Assembly (NCBI GenBank): GCA_000403255.2
Contig: KE159594.1
Location: 1 to 64,000 of the forward strand
From: Lachnospiraceae bacterium 3-1
GTDB taxonomy: Bacteria; Bacillota; Clostridia; Lachnospirales; Lachnospiraceae
DNA length: 64,000 nt
Reading direction: 5' to 3'
Part shown: positions 26,550 to 35,869 of the stretch, piece by piece
Layout of the letters: the number at the start of each line of letters is the position of its first letter
Position numbering within the stretch: position 1 is the stretch's first letter
Program-made: the position numbers and the translations under genes
The notes under the pieces: model-generated
Databases searched by the model: none
Told to the model about the DNA's origin: nothing
The model's input: the letters and a program-made list of their open reading frames with translations, nothing else

Positions 26550-26597
26550 GAGGTAAGATAACGCCCTCTGCAAAAAAGGTTACGTTATCTTACCTCA
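26550..26597. repeat. Right end of 9-kb element with 14-bp inverted repeats
   Basis: GAGGTAAGATAACG (26550-26563) and CGTTATCTTACCTC (26583-26596) are perfect inverted repeats around 19 bp. The outer copy also matches the element's left end. Such symmetric motifs are expected binding sites for the recombinase. Confidence 0.75.
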
Positions 26598-26599
26598 AC

Positions 26600-26791
26600 A
26601 AAATTTACCCCGGAATAACCATCATCCACCCTGACCGCATGGATTCTGATGTCCTCCCTGGATTTTAGAAACTCTAAGATAAGCTCTCTTTGATTCATAA
26701 TACTGTCGCTTTCCTCCTTATCCCCATCTTCTTTTGACAGGCGCAGATAAACGTCAGCATCATATACGTCAGTATTCAGATTTGCATTCAT
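26600..26791 (-). pseudogene. Large serine recombinase 3, 5' part of split gene
   Basis: Codons 1-64 of the first recombinase of the trio: MNANLNTDVYDADVYLRLS with catalytic Ser19, SDSIMNQRELILEFLKSRED and DDGYSGVNF. GAGGTGATGAA precedes the ATG. The frame continues only four codons (VEVR) into the 9-kb element. The 3' part is at 16003-17535. Alone it is inactive. Confidence 0.88.
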
Positions 26792-26898
26792 TTCATCACC
26801 TCAAATAGTCTTGTCTGTTGTCAAACCTTTCCTATTTGGTGTTCTGCTTCGTCCGTACTCATTGTACCATTCCAGACCGCAGATGTCCATAGAAAGCC

Positions 26899-27165
26899 CT
26901 AACACAAACCCTGTCCTTCCATACTCAAGCATAGCTGAACCAGTTTGTTTTCAAGGCTCTCTTTTGCTTCGGAGTAGGAAACCTTTACAACCATGCCGTT
27001 ACAGATAAAGCAAAACGGATTCTTAATCTTCTCCGCAAAATCCACCCATCTCTCCCTGACTGAAAGTGAACTGTCAATCTCTATTTTCTCTATATCTTCT
27101 AAAGCGGAAACATCTACTGTGCGGACATCCACCTTTTTGAATTTTTCTAATTCTGCCCGGTTCAT
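26899..27165 (-). CDS. DUF6870-like small protein
   Basis: An 88-residue protein: MNRAELEKFKKVDVRTVDVS, ALEDIEKIEIDSSL, RWVDFAEKIKNPFCFICNGM and VKVSYSEAKESLENKLVQLC. This is the pattern of DUF6870-type proteins often encoded just upstream of serine recombinases in Lachnospiraceae elements. Function unknown. It is about 100 bp upstream of recombinase 3 and in the same direction, so it may belong to the recombination module. Confidence 0.55.
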   Translation of the reverse strand: MNRAELEKFKKVDVRTVDVSALEDIEKIEIDSSLSVRERWVDFAEKIKNPFCFICNGMVVKVSYSEAKESLENKLVQLCLSMEGQGLC

Positions 27166-27734
27166 CCTAAATTCCTCGACTTTCCTTTCTTCACTATATT
27201 ACCCTTTGATTGTCCATTATGTTCCTTTTCTAAATCCTGGAGGCGGCTGCCGGGGAACAGCGCCATTTGCCATAACATGCGGAAAAACTGTATCTAACAG
27301 GTTTTCCGTAGGAATTGCAATCTTTTCAGACCGGGCCAGCTTTTGTCCGAAAGTATCATTGTCAAGAACAGTATCATCGCTGCAAAGTCCCCGTCCCTCT
27401 GCCAGTAATCAAATATCTATCGCCCGTACCTTTACTTCAATGCCAAAGATAACATTCCACCATTTCCAATACCTGGAGCTTTGCGACACGATCAAGCTGT
27501 TGACAAACCTCTTGCCAAAAAGATTTGCATATAAGAAAATATCTGTGTAGATTAATCCTTGAGGTGATACATTATGATGACGAAAAGTGAAAACCGACAA
27601 ATAAAAGTGCATTTATTAACAATTCACCACTTTACAACTTTATAAATGATATCCCTGATGTTGAATCAGTTGTTTTAAAACCTTAATGATAGCTTCGACT
27701 TTTCCTGTCCACACTTATATACTAACACCAATGT
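27166..27734. other. Decayed stretch with no intact gene, IS3-type end at 27694
   Basis: On the minus strand a frame from about 27420 to a stop at 27217 reads DNDTFGQKLARSEKIAIPTE and NLLDTVFPHVMANGAVPRQ, protein-like but not recognised, probably a remnant of an element gene. The rest is AT-rich without features, except 27694-27725. That stretch matches (about 28 of 32) the outer end of the decayed IS3-type element at 53869-53900, in the same orientation, and directly abuts the broken fucO gene. Confidence 0.4.
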
Positions 27735-28245
27735 CCGGAATGTCATTTGTATCCACGCATACGAATTTCCGTTTCTTTTCCACATCCGTAATGACATAAT
27801 TGATTGTTGCCTCCGCTGCCGTTCCCGCTGTGGTCGGCACCGCAATTGTAAACACGGTATGTTTTTTTGTCGGCGCCACACCCTCCAAAGAACGCACATC
27901 CGCAAATTCCGGGTTGTTGATAATAATGTCGATGGCCTTGGTATCCATCGAAGAACCGCCGCCTATCGTGATCATATAATCCGCACCGGACTGCTTATAG
28001 GCCTCCACACCTGACTTTACATTTTCAATCGTCGGGTTTGGCTTAATGTCTGAATACACTTCATATGCCTGCCCGTTTTCATCTAACAGATCCGTAACCC
28101 TTTTTGTAACGCCAAATTTTACCAGATCAGGGTCTGACGCAATAAATGCTTTTTTCAGCCCTTTCCCTTTAATGATTCCCGGGATTTCCTGGATTGCACC
28201 CTTCCCATGATAGGATATTCCATTTAGTACAAAACGGTTAACTAT
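27735..28245 (-). pseudogene. fucO: Lactaldehyde reductase (FucO-like), truncated, start lost
   Basis: An iron-dependent alcohol dehydrogenase that would reduce L-lactaldehyde, the RhaD product, to propanediol. The N-terminal Rossmann half is clear: VNRFVLNGISYHGKGAIQEI, SGADYMITIGGGSSMDTKAI, NNPEFADVRSLEGV, PTTAGTAAEATINYVITD, KFVCVDTNDIP. After residue ~170 it runs into an IS3-type end; the metal-binding half is missing. The codon where the start should be is ATA (28245-28243) after a good GGAGG site, so initiation is also impaired. Last in the rhamnose gene run. Confidence 0.85.
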
Positions 28246-28275
28246 AATTCTTTTCCTCCTTTATTTTATGCAATA

Positions 28276-29103
28276 CTATTTTTCATATAAGAATTTATCT
28301 GGCAGCGTCACTTTAAAATCTTTCGCAAGATCCCTGAAATTCTGCGGGCTGATCGTCTGCAGTTTATCCGGACGCATGGACAGCATCTTTACAAGAATTT
28401 CCGCAGATTTTTCCACTGTATGCATCAGCCCGAACGTCAGGTCAAAATCCTCACCTGAACAAAACATGCCATGATGCGCCCAGACCGCTACATCGTACTG
28501 CTTCATCAGTTCGCTTGTTGCCACGGCAATATCGCGTCCGCCTGGCACCATCCATCCCACAACACCGATACCGGACGGGAATACGACCGGGCATTCCGTA
28601 GCCATTTCCCACAGTTCCCTTGTAAATACCTCGTCTTTCAGTGGAAGCACAAAGGTAAGAGCTATCACATTCGTTGTGTGCGCATGATAAATAACTCTGT
28701 GGGCACCGCCTGAGGCAGCCTTTTTTACCTCATGATTCATCAGATGGCTCGGCAGTTCACTGGTCGGCCTCCCGCCATTCACCATCCCCCAGCAGATGCG
28801 GTAATTTTCGCCTTTTTCATCCAGCTCAATGATACAGGCACTGTCCTGCGGGTCTAAGATGACATTACGGAAATACTTGCCGCTTCCTGTTACCATAAAA
28901 TATTCCCCTGCAAGCTGCGGCACACTGGTTCCGATTTCACGCCATTCACCCGGCTGGCTGAAAAACTGCTTAACTTCTTCCACTTCTTCTGGTTTCATAC
29001 GGTAAGACAAGTTACCGCCATTCCTCTCATGCCATCCCTGTTTCCATCCATCATCACACATACGGATAAATCCCTGTACAAATTTTACGTCCAAGATACT
29101 CAT
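28276..29103 (-). CDS. rhaD: Rhamnulose-1-phosphate aldolase
   Basis: A 275-residue class II aldolase that splits L-rhamnulose-1-phosphate into DHAP and L-lactaldehyde. Zinc ligands His140 and His142 (VIYHAHTTN) and His211 (WAHHG), and the catalytic Glu116 (PTSELPSH), correspond to the E. coli enzyme with a one-residue offset. The start is 2 nt after the HPr-like gene stop, with AAAGGAAA as binding site. Full length. It completes the RhaB-RhaA-RhaD pathway in one minus-strand run. Confidence 0.95.
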   Translation of the reverse strand: MSILDVKFVQGFIRMCDDGWKQGWHERNGGNLSYRMKPEEVEEVKQFFSQPGEWREIGTSVPQLAGEYFMVTGSGKYFRNVILDPQDSACIIELDEKGENYRICWGMVNGGRPTSELPSHLMNHEVKKAASGGAHRVIYHAHTTNVIALTFVLPLKDEVFTRELWEMATECPVVFPSGIGVVGWMVPGGRDIAVATSELMKQYDVAVWAHHGMFCSGEDFDLTFGLMHTVEKSAEILVKMLSMRPDKLQTISPQNFRDLAKDFKVTLPDKFLYEK

Positions 29104-29105
29104 TT

Positions 29106-29348
29106 TTATTTCCTTTCTTTACAATCTGTCATATATTTATGAACCAATACATCATATTCCTCTTTCCAGTTCCCGCTCTCCAGCTCTAACGGTTTTGTCA
29201 AATCCAGTGAAAATACTCCCAAAAGTGATTTTGCATTAATATAATAACGGCCAAAAGATATGACTGCATTCCCCTCAATGCTGCCCATGTCACGAACAAA
29301 ATTGTTCGCTTTTTCTATTGAATTAAGAACAATATTGACTGATTTCAT
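29106..29348 (-). CDS. HPr-fold small protein in rhamnose operon
   Basis: An 80-residue protein with the HPr-like pattern of a surface strand then INAKSLLGVFSLDLTKPLEL (compare the NAKSI/LGV region of HPr). The N-terminal active-site segment with the phosphorylatable His is absent; KANNFVRDMGS stands there. So it resembles HPr but probably cannot carry phosphate in the usual way; a structural or regulatory role, as for Crh-like proteins, is possible. GGAGGG lies upstream of the ATG. It sits directly ahead of rhaD, after a 255-bp gap from rhaA. Confidence 0.65.
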   Translation of the reverse strand: MKSVNIVLNSIEKANNFVRDMGSIEGNAVISFGRYYINAKSLLGVFSLDLTKPLELESGNWKEEYDVLVHKYMTDCKERK

Positions 29349-29603
29349 GACTGACCCTCCAAATTCTTTTCTATACCCGCAGGCACTATGATTTACTACC
29401 CATATATACCCGTAAATGCTGATGTATCTGAAAACTCTCCGCCTGTGTGTATAAATATCTCAAAGATTTTCGGCCGGATGACAAATCGTCTGCAGGTATA
29501 CTCACGAGCGATAAAGTTTACCATATTGTTCATGATAACGACGCTCATGAGCCGGCGTTATTTGGCAAATTTCAGTGTCCGTCAGTATAAATCAGGAATA
29601 CGG

Positions 29604-30863
29604 CTATCTCAGGCCCAGGACTTCCTGTTCATAAGCCTGCACTTTTCCAAGCCATTCCCCGTCTGCAGGCACACCGCACTGACGGCAGTATTCATCCCAG
29701 ATATCGCCGAACGGCATTGTTTTTAACTCTTCCTGGTGTACCATTAGATCTGTAAAATTACTTTCATCCTGAAGCCCTTTCAGTTTTTCATTTGGAGTAA
29801 CCAGCGCAAGCAGAAGCGCTTTCTGCACATTGCGCAGGCCCACAGTCCAGGCTGAAATCCGGTTGATGGATGCATCAAAATAATCCAGCGCAATGTTAAC
29901 AGATCCGTCCAGACCACCGCAGCGGACAATTTCCTTGCAGATTTCTTTCGTTTCATCATCAAACAGGACAACATGGTCAGAATCCCACCGGACCCCTCGG
30001 GTAACATGCAGTGCGATTTCCGGGAAGAAAGCCAGCAGTGCCGGAATCTTATCGGAAACCACTTCCGTAGGATGGTAATGGCCGTTATCCATCAACGGTA
30101 TACACTTATCCTTATTCATGGCAGCATAGGCCAGTGAAAATTCAGAACTTCCCACTGTATAAGCTTCCACGCCAATACCGAATACCTTAGACTCTATGCA
30201 TGGCTTCACAAGACGAAAATCATAACTTTCTGACAGGATCTGGTCAATGGAATCCTTATAGCGTTCACGCGGCCCTTTCCTGTCTGACGGAATGTCCTTA
30301 TAACCATCCCCTGTCCAGATATTCATTACACATGCCTGCCCCAATTCCTCTGCCAGATATTGGGAAATGCGGATGCACGCTTTTCCATGGTCAATCCAGA
30401 ATTTCCGTGTTTCCCCATTCGGGGAAGACAGCGTCAGGGGATCGCATTTCGGATGTGAAAAGAATGTCGGGTTAAAATCACATCCAAGATTCCTCTCTTT
30501 GCAGAATTCCACCCATTTCTTAAAATGTTTCGGCTCAATCTGATCCCTGTCCACCCATCCTCCATTGCTGTCATCAAAAATAGCATAACTGGCATGGATA
30601 TTAATCTTTTTTGTCCCTGGACACAGGCTTAATACTTTGTCAATATCCGCCATTAATTCCTCTGGTGTGCGTGCCCGCCCCGGATAATTGCCTGTCGTCT
30701 GGATGCCTCCCGTCAGGGGCCCATCCGCTTTCTGGTCAAATCCCCGCACGTCGTCCCCCTGCCAGCAGTGCAGCGATACCGGTACTGTCTTCAATTTGCT
30801 GATTGCCGCGTCAATATCCACGCCAAGACTCTCATATTTTGCTTTTGCTTCCTGATAACCCAT
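29604..30863 (-). CDS. rhaA: L-rhamnose isomerase
   Basis: A 419-residue TIM-barrel isomerase converting L-rhamnose to L-rhamnulose. Recognisable segments are VSLHCWQGDDVRGF, GIQTTGNYPGRAR, INIHASYAIFDD, CVMNIWTGDGYKDIPSDR, LMDNGHYHPTEVVSD and WDSDHVVLFDDE, which contribute the metal-binding Glu/Asp/His residues. Full length. The ATG directly follows the rhaB stop codon, and its ribosome binding site AAGGAGG lies within the end of rhaB, so the two are co-translated. Confidence 0.96.
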   Translation of the reverse strand: MGYQEAKAKYESLGVDIDAAISKLKTVPVSLHCWQGDDVRGFDQKADGPLTGGIQTTGNYPGRARTPEELMADIDKVLSLCPGTKKINIHASYAIFDDSNGGWVDRDQIEPKHFKKWVEFCKERNLGCDFNPTFFSHPKCDPLTLSSPNGETRKFWIDHGKACIRISQYLAEELGQACVMNIWTGDGYKDIPSDRKGPRERYKDSIDQILSESYDFRLVKPCIESKVFGIGVEAYTVGSSEFSLAYAAMNKDKCIPLMDNGHYHPTEVVSDKIPALLAFFPEIALHVTRGVRWDSDHVVLFDDETKEICKEIVRCGGLDGSVNIALDYFDASINRISAWTVGLRNVQKALLLALVTPNEKLKGLQDESNFTDLMVHQEELKTMPFGDIWDEYCRQCGVPADGEWLGKVQAYEQEVLGLR

Positions 30864-32309
30864 TTACTGAACCTCCTTAATATCAAAACTTTTTCTTATT
30901 GCTTCCCTTGCCTCTGACAGGGAAACAAATTCCCCTGCAGCAATCATCTGGACAGCCTGATTACCGATGGCCGTCCCTTCCACCGGGCCTGCATAGACCG
31001 GCAACCCGCTGGCTCTTGCGGTCATTTCATTTAAATACTGGTCCTGACAGCCACCGCCTACAATATGGATGCACGCATACTTCTTTCCTGTCAGGCCGGA
31101 CAAACTCTGGATTGCTTCCTGATAGCTTTTAGCAAGGCTTAAATAAATGCACTGCATAATCTGTCCGACCGTTTCCGGCACTTCCTGTCCACTCTCCCTG
31201 CAGTATTCTTTTATGGTGTCAATCATGCTTTGCGGAGCCAGAAAACGCTGGTCATTCACATCCACGACAGAAGTAAATGCCTGTGCTCCCGCGGCTTCAC
31301 TAGATAACTCTGCAAATCCCCAATGCCTGCCGGATGCATGCCTGCTTTCACGCCCGGCCACATAAACTTCACCGCTTAATTCCCGCCGCACAGACTGTAT
31401 CATCCACAGACCCATAATATTTTTCAGATAGCGGTAGCGGAGCCATGCCCCGCCTTCATTCGTAAAGTTTTGTTTACGTGAAGATTCTGTCGTTACCGGT
31501 GCCTTATTTTCCACCCCGATCAGTGACCATGTGCCGCTGGAAAGATATATGGATGCCTCATTCTGCGCAGGAACTGCCAGAAATGCAGAACCCGTATCGT
31601 GTGTTGCTGGCAGAACCACCTTAGAATGAAAGCCCACTTCATCCCGAATCTCAGGCAGAAGTTCTCCCACCGTTGTCCCGGGCATAGACAAAGGTCCAAA
31701 CAGTTTTTCCGGGAATCCAAGCATTCGGATTAGTTCATGGTCCCACTGATTCGTATGCACATTAACCATGCCCGTACTGGTTGCATTCGTATATTCCTGC
31801 ATTTTCACCCCAGTAAGCAGATAATGCAGATAATCCGGAATCATTAATAGGGATTCTGCACTGTCCAGCTGCTGCGGATGTTCCCTTTTCAAAGCCATGA
31901 TTTGATAGATCGTGTTAAAGCTCTGTTTCTGTATGCCAGTGCGTGTATACAGATCATGGGCAGAAATTTTGCACTCCACAATTTCATCCATTCCATCGGT
32001 ACGCTTATCCCGGTATGCTACAGCATTGCCAGTCAGCCTGCCATTTTTATCCAACAGCACAAAATCCACTGCCCATGTGTCAATGCCTATGCTGTATGGA
32101 ATTTTCCCTTCCTGGGTGCATTTTTTCATTCCAGCCAGAATACTATTCCACAAATGCTCCAAGTCCCAGCAGTCATGCCCGTCCCGCCAGATCTGCTTAT
32201 TCTCAAACCGATATATTTCCTCCAATATAATCTGTCCATCCCGGACATGCCCCAATATGTGCCTGCCGCTGGAAGCTCCAATGTCAATTGCAAGATAATA
32301 ATTTTCCAT
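30864..32309 (-). CDS. rhaB: Rhamnulokinase
   Basis: A 481-residue FGGY-family kinase phosphorylating L-rhamnulose at O1. AIDIGASSGRHILGHV is the first phosphate loop, IGIDTWAVDFVLLDKNG follows, LPATHDTGSAFLAVP and YLSSGTWSLIG are the second lobe loops, and HIVGGGCQDQYLNEM the adenosine region. AGGAGAGGCAT precedes the ATG. First intact gene of the rha run; just upstream is a decayed gene. A fragment of a second rhaB lies at 33405-33530. Confidence 0.96.
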   Translation of the reverse strand: MENYYLAIDIGASSGRHILGHVRDGQIILEEIYRFENKQIWRDGHDCWDLEHLWNSILAGMKKCTQEGKIPYSIGIDTWAVDFVLLDKNGRLTGNAVAYRDKRTDGMDEIVECKISAHDLYTRTGIQKQSFNTIYQIMALKREHPQQLDSAESLLMIPDYLHYLLTGVKMQEYTNATSTGMVNVHTNQWDHELIRMLGFPEKLFGPLSMPGTTVGELLPEIRDEVGFHSKVVLPATHDTGSAFLAVPAQNEASIYLSSGTWSLIGVENKAPVTTESSRKQNFTNEGGAWLRYRYLKNIMGLWMIQSVRRELSGEVYVAGRESRHASGRHWGFAELSSEAAGAQAFTSVVDVNDQRFLAPQSMIDTIKEYCRESGQEVPETVGQIMQCIYLSLAKSYQEAIQSLSGLTGKKYACIHIVGGGCQDQYLNEMTARASGLPVYAGPVEGTAIGNQAVQMIAAGEFVSLSEAREAIRKSFDIKEVQ

Positions 32310-32321
32310 ATGCCTCTCCTG

Positions 32322-32759
32322 TCATTTATTCTCATCATTTACTGCTATATGATTTCCATCCCAATGTATATGCACATTTCTTTTCCCAGCTGGCAGCGTG
32401 CAGTCCAGATATTGAAAAGCATCTCTGTACAGATTTAATTTATATTCATCATGAACCAGATCTGTCACTGCAAGCTTTACCCGGATCCTTTTTCACCTTC
32501 TAAATCAATCAGGAACTTATCATCTAGTTCTGTTATCTTGACCTGTCCCTGACTGACAGCATCATGCGGCACTGTTATTCCATTTTCGAGCATGAGTTAA
32601 GGCTTCCTTTATGCAGCACTCCTGCTTGCCAGCTCTCAAATTGAAAGTTATTACTCCGGCGGTCTTTGCTTTAGTGATACACTTGTCATCGGCATCTTTT
32701 ACGATTTCTTTTCCCGTATGTGAAAAGACAGTTCGGATAACATTTCCCCGCATAGCCAC
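32322..32759 (-). pseudogene. C-terminus of a degraded gene, at least two frameshifts
   Basis: Three frames in succession read as one protein tail: GNVIRTVFSHTGKEIVKDAD then AKTAGVITFNLRAGKQ (32620-32759), ENGITVPHDAVSQGQVKITE then DDKFLIDLEGEK (to about 32480), and RVKLAVTDLVHDEYKLNLYR, DAFQYLDCTLPAGKRNVHIH, WDGNHIAVNDENK with a stop at 32322. The style suggests a glycosidase beta-domain, but I do not recognise the family. It ended 12 nt before the rhaB start. Confidence 0.5.
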
Positions 32760-33404
32760 TTCCCTAAAATGAAGAAAACTCCAAAATGTAAAAAGAAAGG
32801 CGAAAAAATGCCACGTGATTCTTCCATAATTACGTCAAAACTGATTTCCATTCTGGAACTTCAGGCCTTAAAATTAAGACTCTTCATCTGTATGGAAAAT
32901 GAGGTACGCAGCTGCTCCTGCAAACGGCATTATTTGTAGCCTTACTGCTGCTAGGGATAGGATTCCCACAGAGAATGTTACTTTTTCGGTTCCACCTGCA
33001 CATGTATGCGGCTTCCGATTCAATAAATGCCATTATCCATAAGTGGCTCTGTTTCTACGAGCGTCCCTGTTCCACCACAAAATTCGGAAGGACAGTACAC
33101 ATTTACCCAAAAAACAATCCAAGGCTTCAATATACCATCGCGTAGCAGTATGGGATGGAGCAAAGAATAAGACACAAGAATTTCTGCGGAACGCTCTAAT
33201 AAACATAAGAAAGAAGACCATAAATAAGAAGACGGCAGACACCGTTCTGCTAAAATGTGATACTGCCATCTCTATGGCATCGCAATGCTGCAACATCAAG
33301 AACATAGGACCAACTACGTCTAGCTTTTTGCGCTCTTTTTCTTCCGTCTTAGCCATCCTGGGTGGAATCTCTTTAATGTACTTTAATTACTCCTCAAGTC
33401 TCCG
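32760..33404. other. Gene-poor decayed stretch
   Basis: No gene with a start site or known motif is seen. A minus-strand frame at 33033-33356 (start MAKTEEKERKKLDVVGPMFL) has no ribosome binding site and is not recognised. The region is flanked by two pseudogene remnants and is probably erosion debris. Confidence 0.4.
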
Positions 33405-33530
33405 AAAAGTTATTCATTCCGTTTTCAAAACGATAGACTTCTTCCAGAAACATCTTTCCATTTTCCGGACGCCAAATATATGACGACCGCCAGATGCGCC
33501 AATAGCTACTGCTGCATAACAATTACGCAT
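33405..33530 (-). pseudogene. Rhamnulokinase N-terminal remnant
   Basis: From the ATG at 33530 one frame gives AVAIGASGGRHIFG, matching the rhaB phosphate loop, and the next frame gives ENGKMFLEEVYRFENGM, matching ILEEIYRFEN of the intact rhaB. A frameshift separates them and the rest of the kinase is missing. Confidence 0.65.
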
Positions 33531-33543
33531 TTAAAATACTCCC

Positions 33544-34371
33544 TTAATTCACAGAATTATTACTTTTTTCTTCCAAAATTTCCGGATGTTTCCAACTTAT
33601 CACATTCTTACTGCCTGCTGAAAGCGCACCATCCACCGGAATTGCTGCACCTGTAATATAACGTGCCAAGTCACTGGCCAGAAAAAGTGCCAGATAAGCA
33701 CATTCCTCAGGATCCCCCATACGCCCTGCCGGACAGTCCTGTGCAAAAAACTCCATCGCCTGCTGCGGTGCATCACCAAAAATACTTGTCTTCGTATATC
33801 CCGGACAGATTGCATTTACCGTGATTCCATACTGGGCATAATCCAAAGCTGCCACACGCGTCATGCCAACTACTCCAAATTTTGTTGCGGTATAAAGCGC
33901 CTGCCCCCGCTGAGGCATCAGCCCCGCAATAGAAGCCACATTGATCAGGAATCCTCCTTTGCTGTGCGATTTTAAAATTGCCTGCGCACCATATTTCATA
34001 CCTGCAAAAACCCCTTTGCTGTTCAAATCAAATATCTTGTCATAATCCTCTGTCTCATATTCATGCAACGGGCTGCCTCCCTGTCCGATCCCGGCATTAC
34101 TAACCACACCATCCAGACAGCCAAACTGCGCTACCGCTCCATCCATTAATGCTCTCACCTGCACAGCATCACTGCAGTCGGTCTGGATAAACACAGCGTC
34201 CCCGCCTTTCCTGCAAATATCATCCGCAACAGCCTGCCCCTGATCCCTGCTCCTTGCCGCACAGACAACTTTCATACCGGATGCTCCATATAATCTGGCA
34301 ATCGCTTCTCCAATACCCCTGCTTGCCCCTGTTACAACAGCCACTTTTCCTTTTACACTTTGAAAATCCAT
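33544..34371 (-). CDS. SDR-family oxidoreductase
   Basis: A 275-residue short-chain dehydrogenase. VAVVTGASRGIGEAIARLYG is the NAD(P)-binding glycine motif, VSNAGIGQGG the NAG motif, INVASIAG carries the catalytic Ser and ALYTATKFGVVG the Tyr-x-x-x-Lys. The start at 34371 has GGAGGAGCAGAAT upstream. It is the last gene of a four-gene run GH2, sugar isomerase-like, GH43, SDR, with 15-22 nt gaps, so a sugar or sugar-acid dehydrogenase role is likely. The exact substrate cannot be deduced. Confidence 0.85.
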   Translation of the reverse strand: MDFQSVKGKVAVVTGASRGIGEAIARLYGASGMKVVCAARSRDQGQAVADDICRKGGDAVFIQTDCSDAVQVRALMDGAVAQFGCLDGVVSNAGIGQGGSPLHEYETEDYDKIFDLNSKGVFAGMKYGAQAILKSHSKGGFLINVASIAGLMPQRGQALYTATKFGVVGMTRVAALDYAQYGITVNAICPGYTKTSIFGDAPQQAMEFFAQDCPAGRMGDPEECAYLALFLASDLARYITGAAIPVDGALSAGSKNVISWKHPEILEEKSNNSVN

Positions 34372-34386
34372 ATTCTGCTCCTCCAT

Positions 34387-35847
34387 TTATACCAGATTCA
34401 TTGTTTCGTGTAGTTCAAACCACAGCCAGTCCATGCTTCCTGTCCCATGATAAGTAAAATAAAGTGCATGGATACCAGGATCTATATGAACTTCTCCTGA
34501 AAACTCCTGCCAGTCAGCCGATGGCTGGATCTGGATAGTTCCCAGAACTTCTCCGTCTCTTAAGCGCTGTACAAGCATCTTTCCTCTTGCGCTTCCCCGC
34601 ACAAAAACCCCGATCCGCCGGCATGTGCGAATATCAAAATATTTAAAACCAGCCCATGCCCCGTCTCTCATATTCGCGATGTGCTGATTGGAATGGTTCT
34701 CCCGGTCTGCGCCATCCTGTGTAAAATACGGATGCTTTTCTTTCTCTGGCATTTTCTCTTTCTGATAGGTATACGTCCCCTCCGCACTCGACAGATTGCA
34801 GGCGATCCTGGCTTCGTACCTTCCATTTCCACGCAGAGGGCCGCCATTTAAGCCGCAGCTGGTAACCTCTGTCTGGACAATCCTGCCATCATCTGTAATC
34901 GTAACAGGTTCTGCACACATCTGCCTGGAATTACGGTGCCCGTTTGTATGGCGGTGATAAAAAATATACCATTGTCCTGCAGCCTGAACCAGGCCTCCAT
35001 GAGTATTGCTCAAATAATTGACAGCCTGGCTCTCTTCCACAAGCCCAATATCTCCAATGCTCACAATTACGCCGCCAAAGCGGAATCCTTCTTTCGGAGA
35101 TTCACTAACCGCATAACACAGGTCATGGCTTTTGACAGACGAATATACCATATAATACCGTCCGTTAATCTTACGCGGGCTGCTTGCTTCAAAAAAGCCA
35201 TGGCCCGCAAACTCTGTTCCTTCTGCCAGCACTTCTCCAGGGACAGACACGACAGGCTCACTATGCACGGTCAGCATATCTTCTTCCAATTCCACACAAT
35301 AGGAACCGTCAATGTGCATTTTTCCTTCCATAAATCTGCGCACAGCGGAATCTTTTGTATAAGAAATCCCTGTATACAGATACAGTTTTCCATCGTCATC
35401 CCGAAGCACACCAGGATCAAAGTTAAAAACATCTCCCGGCCTTTTCCCATATAAAGTCCCATCGGGAAAATGAAGATGCCCGTAAAACTGATATTTTCCT
35501 GCCGGCGTATCACAGACTGCTACTGATACCGTTGAAGAACGGCTGAGGCAGTAAAACAGATAATACCTGCCGTCCAGTCCAGTCTGCACATCCGGCGCAA
35601 ACAGATGCTGTGTTCCGTCTGCATTCAAAGGATCCTGTTTTGCACAATAAATAACGCCTTCTTTTTCCCAGATTCCCAGATCATCCACCGGAGCTGACCA
35701 GCAGACGTAATCATTCAGGCAGAAGTCGTCTCCGTCAAACCTGTCATGGCTGCCATAAATATACAGCCTGTCTCCAAATACATAAGGTTCTGCATCCGGT
35801 ATATATTCATAACCGGCCAGAAAGGGATTCAAAGCCTGTTTTTTCAT
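34387..35847 (-). CDS. Glycoside hydrolase family 43 protein
   Basis: A 486-residue enzyme. The N-terminal five-bladed propeller (~1-300) shows the catalytic Asp18 (YIPDAEPYVFGDRLYIYGSHD), the second Asp (FDPGVLRDDDGKLYLYTG) and the acid Glu (FFEASSPRKINGRYYMVYS). The C-terminal ~130 residues are a CBM6-like beta-sandwich (WAGFKYFDIRTCRRIGVFV, IHALYFTYHGTGSMDWLWFEL). No signal peptide, so it acts inside the cell on imported oligosaccharides. The start at 35847 has AAAGGAG; a longer frame lacks a site. Likely alpha-L-arabinofuranosidase or beta-xylosidase activity. Confidence 0.9.
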   Translation of the reverse strand: MKKQALNPFLAGYEYIPDAEPYVFGDRLYIYGSHDRFDGDDFCLNDYVCWSAPVDDLGIWEKEGVIYCAKQDPLNADGTQHLFAPDVQTGLDGRYYLFYCLSRSSTVSVAVCDTPAGKYQFYGHLHFPDGTLYGKRPGDVFNFDPGVLRDDDGKLYLYTGISYTKDSAVRRFMEGKMHIDGSYCVELEEDMLTVHSEPVVSVPGEVLAEGTEFAGHGFFEASSPRKINGRYYMVYSSVKSHDLCYAVSESPKEGFRFGGVIVSIGDIGLVEESQAVNYLSNTHGGLVQAAGQWYIFYHRHTNGHRNSRQMCAEPVTITDDGRIVQTEVTSCGLNGGPLRGNGRYEARIACNLSSAEGTYTYQKEKMPEKEKHPYFTQDGADRENHSNQHIANMRDGAWAGFKYFDIRTCRRIGVFVRGSARGKMLVQRLRDGEVLGTIQIQPSADWQEFSGEVHIDPGIHALYFTYHGTGSMDWLWFELHETMNLV

Positions 35848-35869
35848 TTTTTCTCCTTTCATCCTGCCA

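Noticed and set aside
29388-29726. Plus-strand frame across the rhaA-HPr gap
   Set aside because: It overlaps the end of rhaA antisense and lacks any motif or ribosome binding site.
33033-33483. Open frames on both strands between the rhaB remnant and the degraded tail
   Set aside because: Neither has a start site or known motif and the flanks are pseudogenes.
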